Part shown: piece by piece, positions 63,893 through 64,000 of the stretch | Numbering within the stretch: the first letter of the stretch is position 1 | Layout: each line of letters opens with the position of its first letter | Origin: Micromussa lordhowensis | Lineage: Eukaryota; Cnidaria; Anthozoa; Scleractinia; Lobophylliidae | Direction of reading: 5' to 3' | Assembly (NCBI GenBank): GCA_964020085.1 | Contig: OZ026604.1 | Coordinates: 21,403,894-21,467,893, forward strand | DNA length: 64,000 bases | The notes under the pieces: generated by a model | The model's database searches: none | What the model saw: only the letters and a program-made list of their open reading frames with translations | What the model was told of the DNA's origin: nothing | Made by a program: the position numbers and the translations under genes

Positions 63893-64000
63893 GTGCAACG
63901 CAGTTTTTTCGTCATTAATTTGGATATCTTCTATTTTGTTCTAATTGACTACAGTTAGAAAATTTATTTCTCGTTATGTAAGGACGAATGGCAACATTTA

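Overview
The window is genomic DNA of an animal. A tandem family of secreted multidomain proteins (signal peptide, PAN/apple, fibrinogen-like, many 114-bp EGF exons, calcium-binding EGF, D8C), phase-1 introns, AT-rich spacers and dense transposon debris point to an anthozoan cnidarian, probably a stony coral (inference from gene content; no species marker was seen).

Host layout. Two genes of the family read leftwards: gene B (about 4.5-16.4 kb) and gene A (about 23.5-26.7 kb). A third, gene C, reads rightwards from 31.4 kb to beyond the window end. Gene B (arm about 5.9-17.8 kb) and gene C (arm about 29.7-63.9 kb) form a large inverted duplication. Because the arms are paralogous, they act as empty-site controls for each other and date the insertions. 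Insertions in gene B: a degraded hAT transposase (6.1-8.8 kb) and a TAA-microsatellite-targeted R4/Dong-like retrotransposon (10.6-12.6 kb). Insertions in gene C: a LINE (34.15-36.6 kb), a foldback MITE, a 418-bp solo LTR, and a 20.2-kb virus-like element. A Penelope-like remnant lies at 19.7-20.9 kb.

The main object is a complete Maverick/Polinton (adintovirus-like endogenous DNA virus) at 42535-62702. It has 245-bp terminal inverted repeats that look identical and a 6-bp target duplication GTCCGC, and it sits inside what appears to be a second solo LTR in an intron of gene C. Leftward genes: VLTF3-like transcription factor, acidic peptide, protein-primed DNA polymerase B, small zinc-finger protein, integrase with chromodomain, PLA2-domain protein, small Cys-rich protein, adenain-type protease, pVI/pX-like protein, acidic-tailed protein, major capsid, basic core-like protein, penton-like minor capsid and a PPxY protein. 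Rightward genes: packaging ATPase, small coiled protein, two fibre-like proteins, an eIF1/SUI1-like factor and a two-helix membrane protein.

Unusual points in the element. It carries two genes typical of giant viruses (VLTF3-like and eIF1/SUI1-like). A TATATA-like tract lies directly against most start codons. Two genes without that tract (integrase and protease) overlap the preceding gene at a long A-run in another frame. It has a pair of fibres with phage-tail-type repeats and a shared N-terminal tag, and an array of GAAACGCGTTTC palindromes. Together these suggest a young, possibly still functional endogenous virus with its own late-expression and translation strategy.
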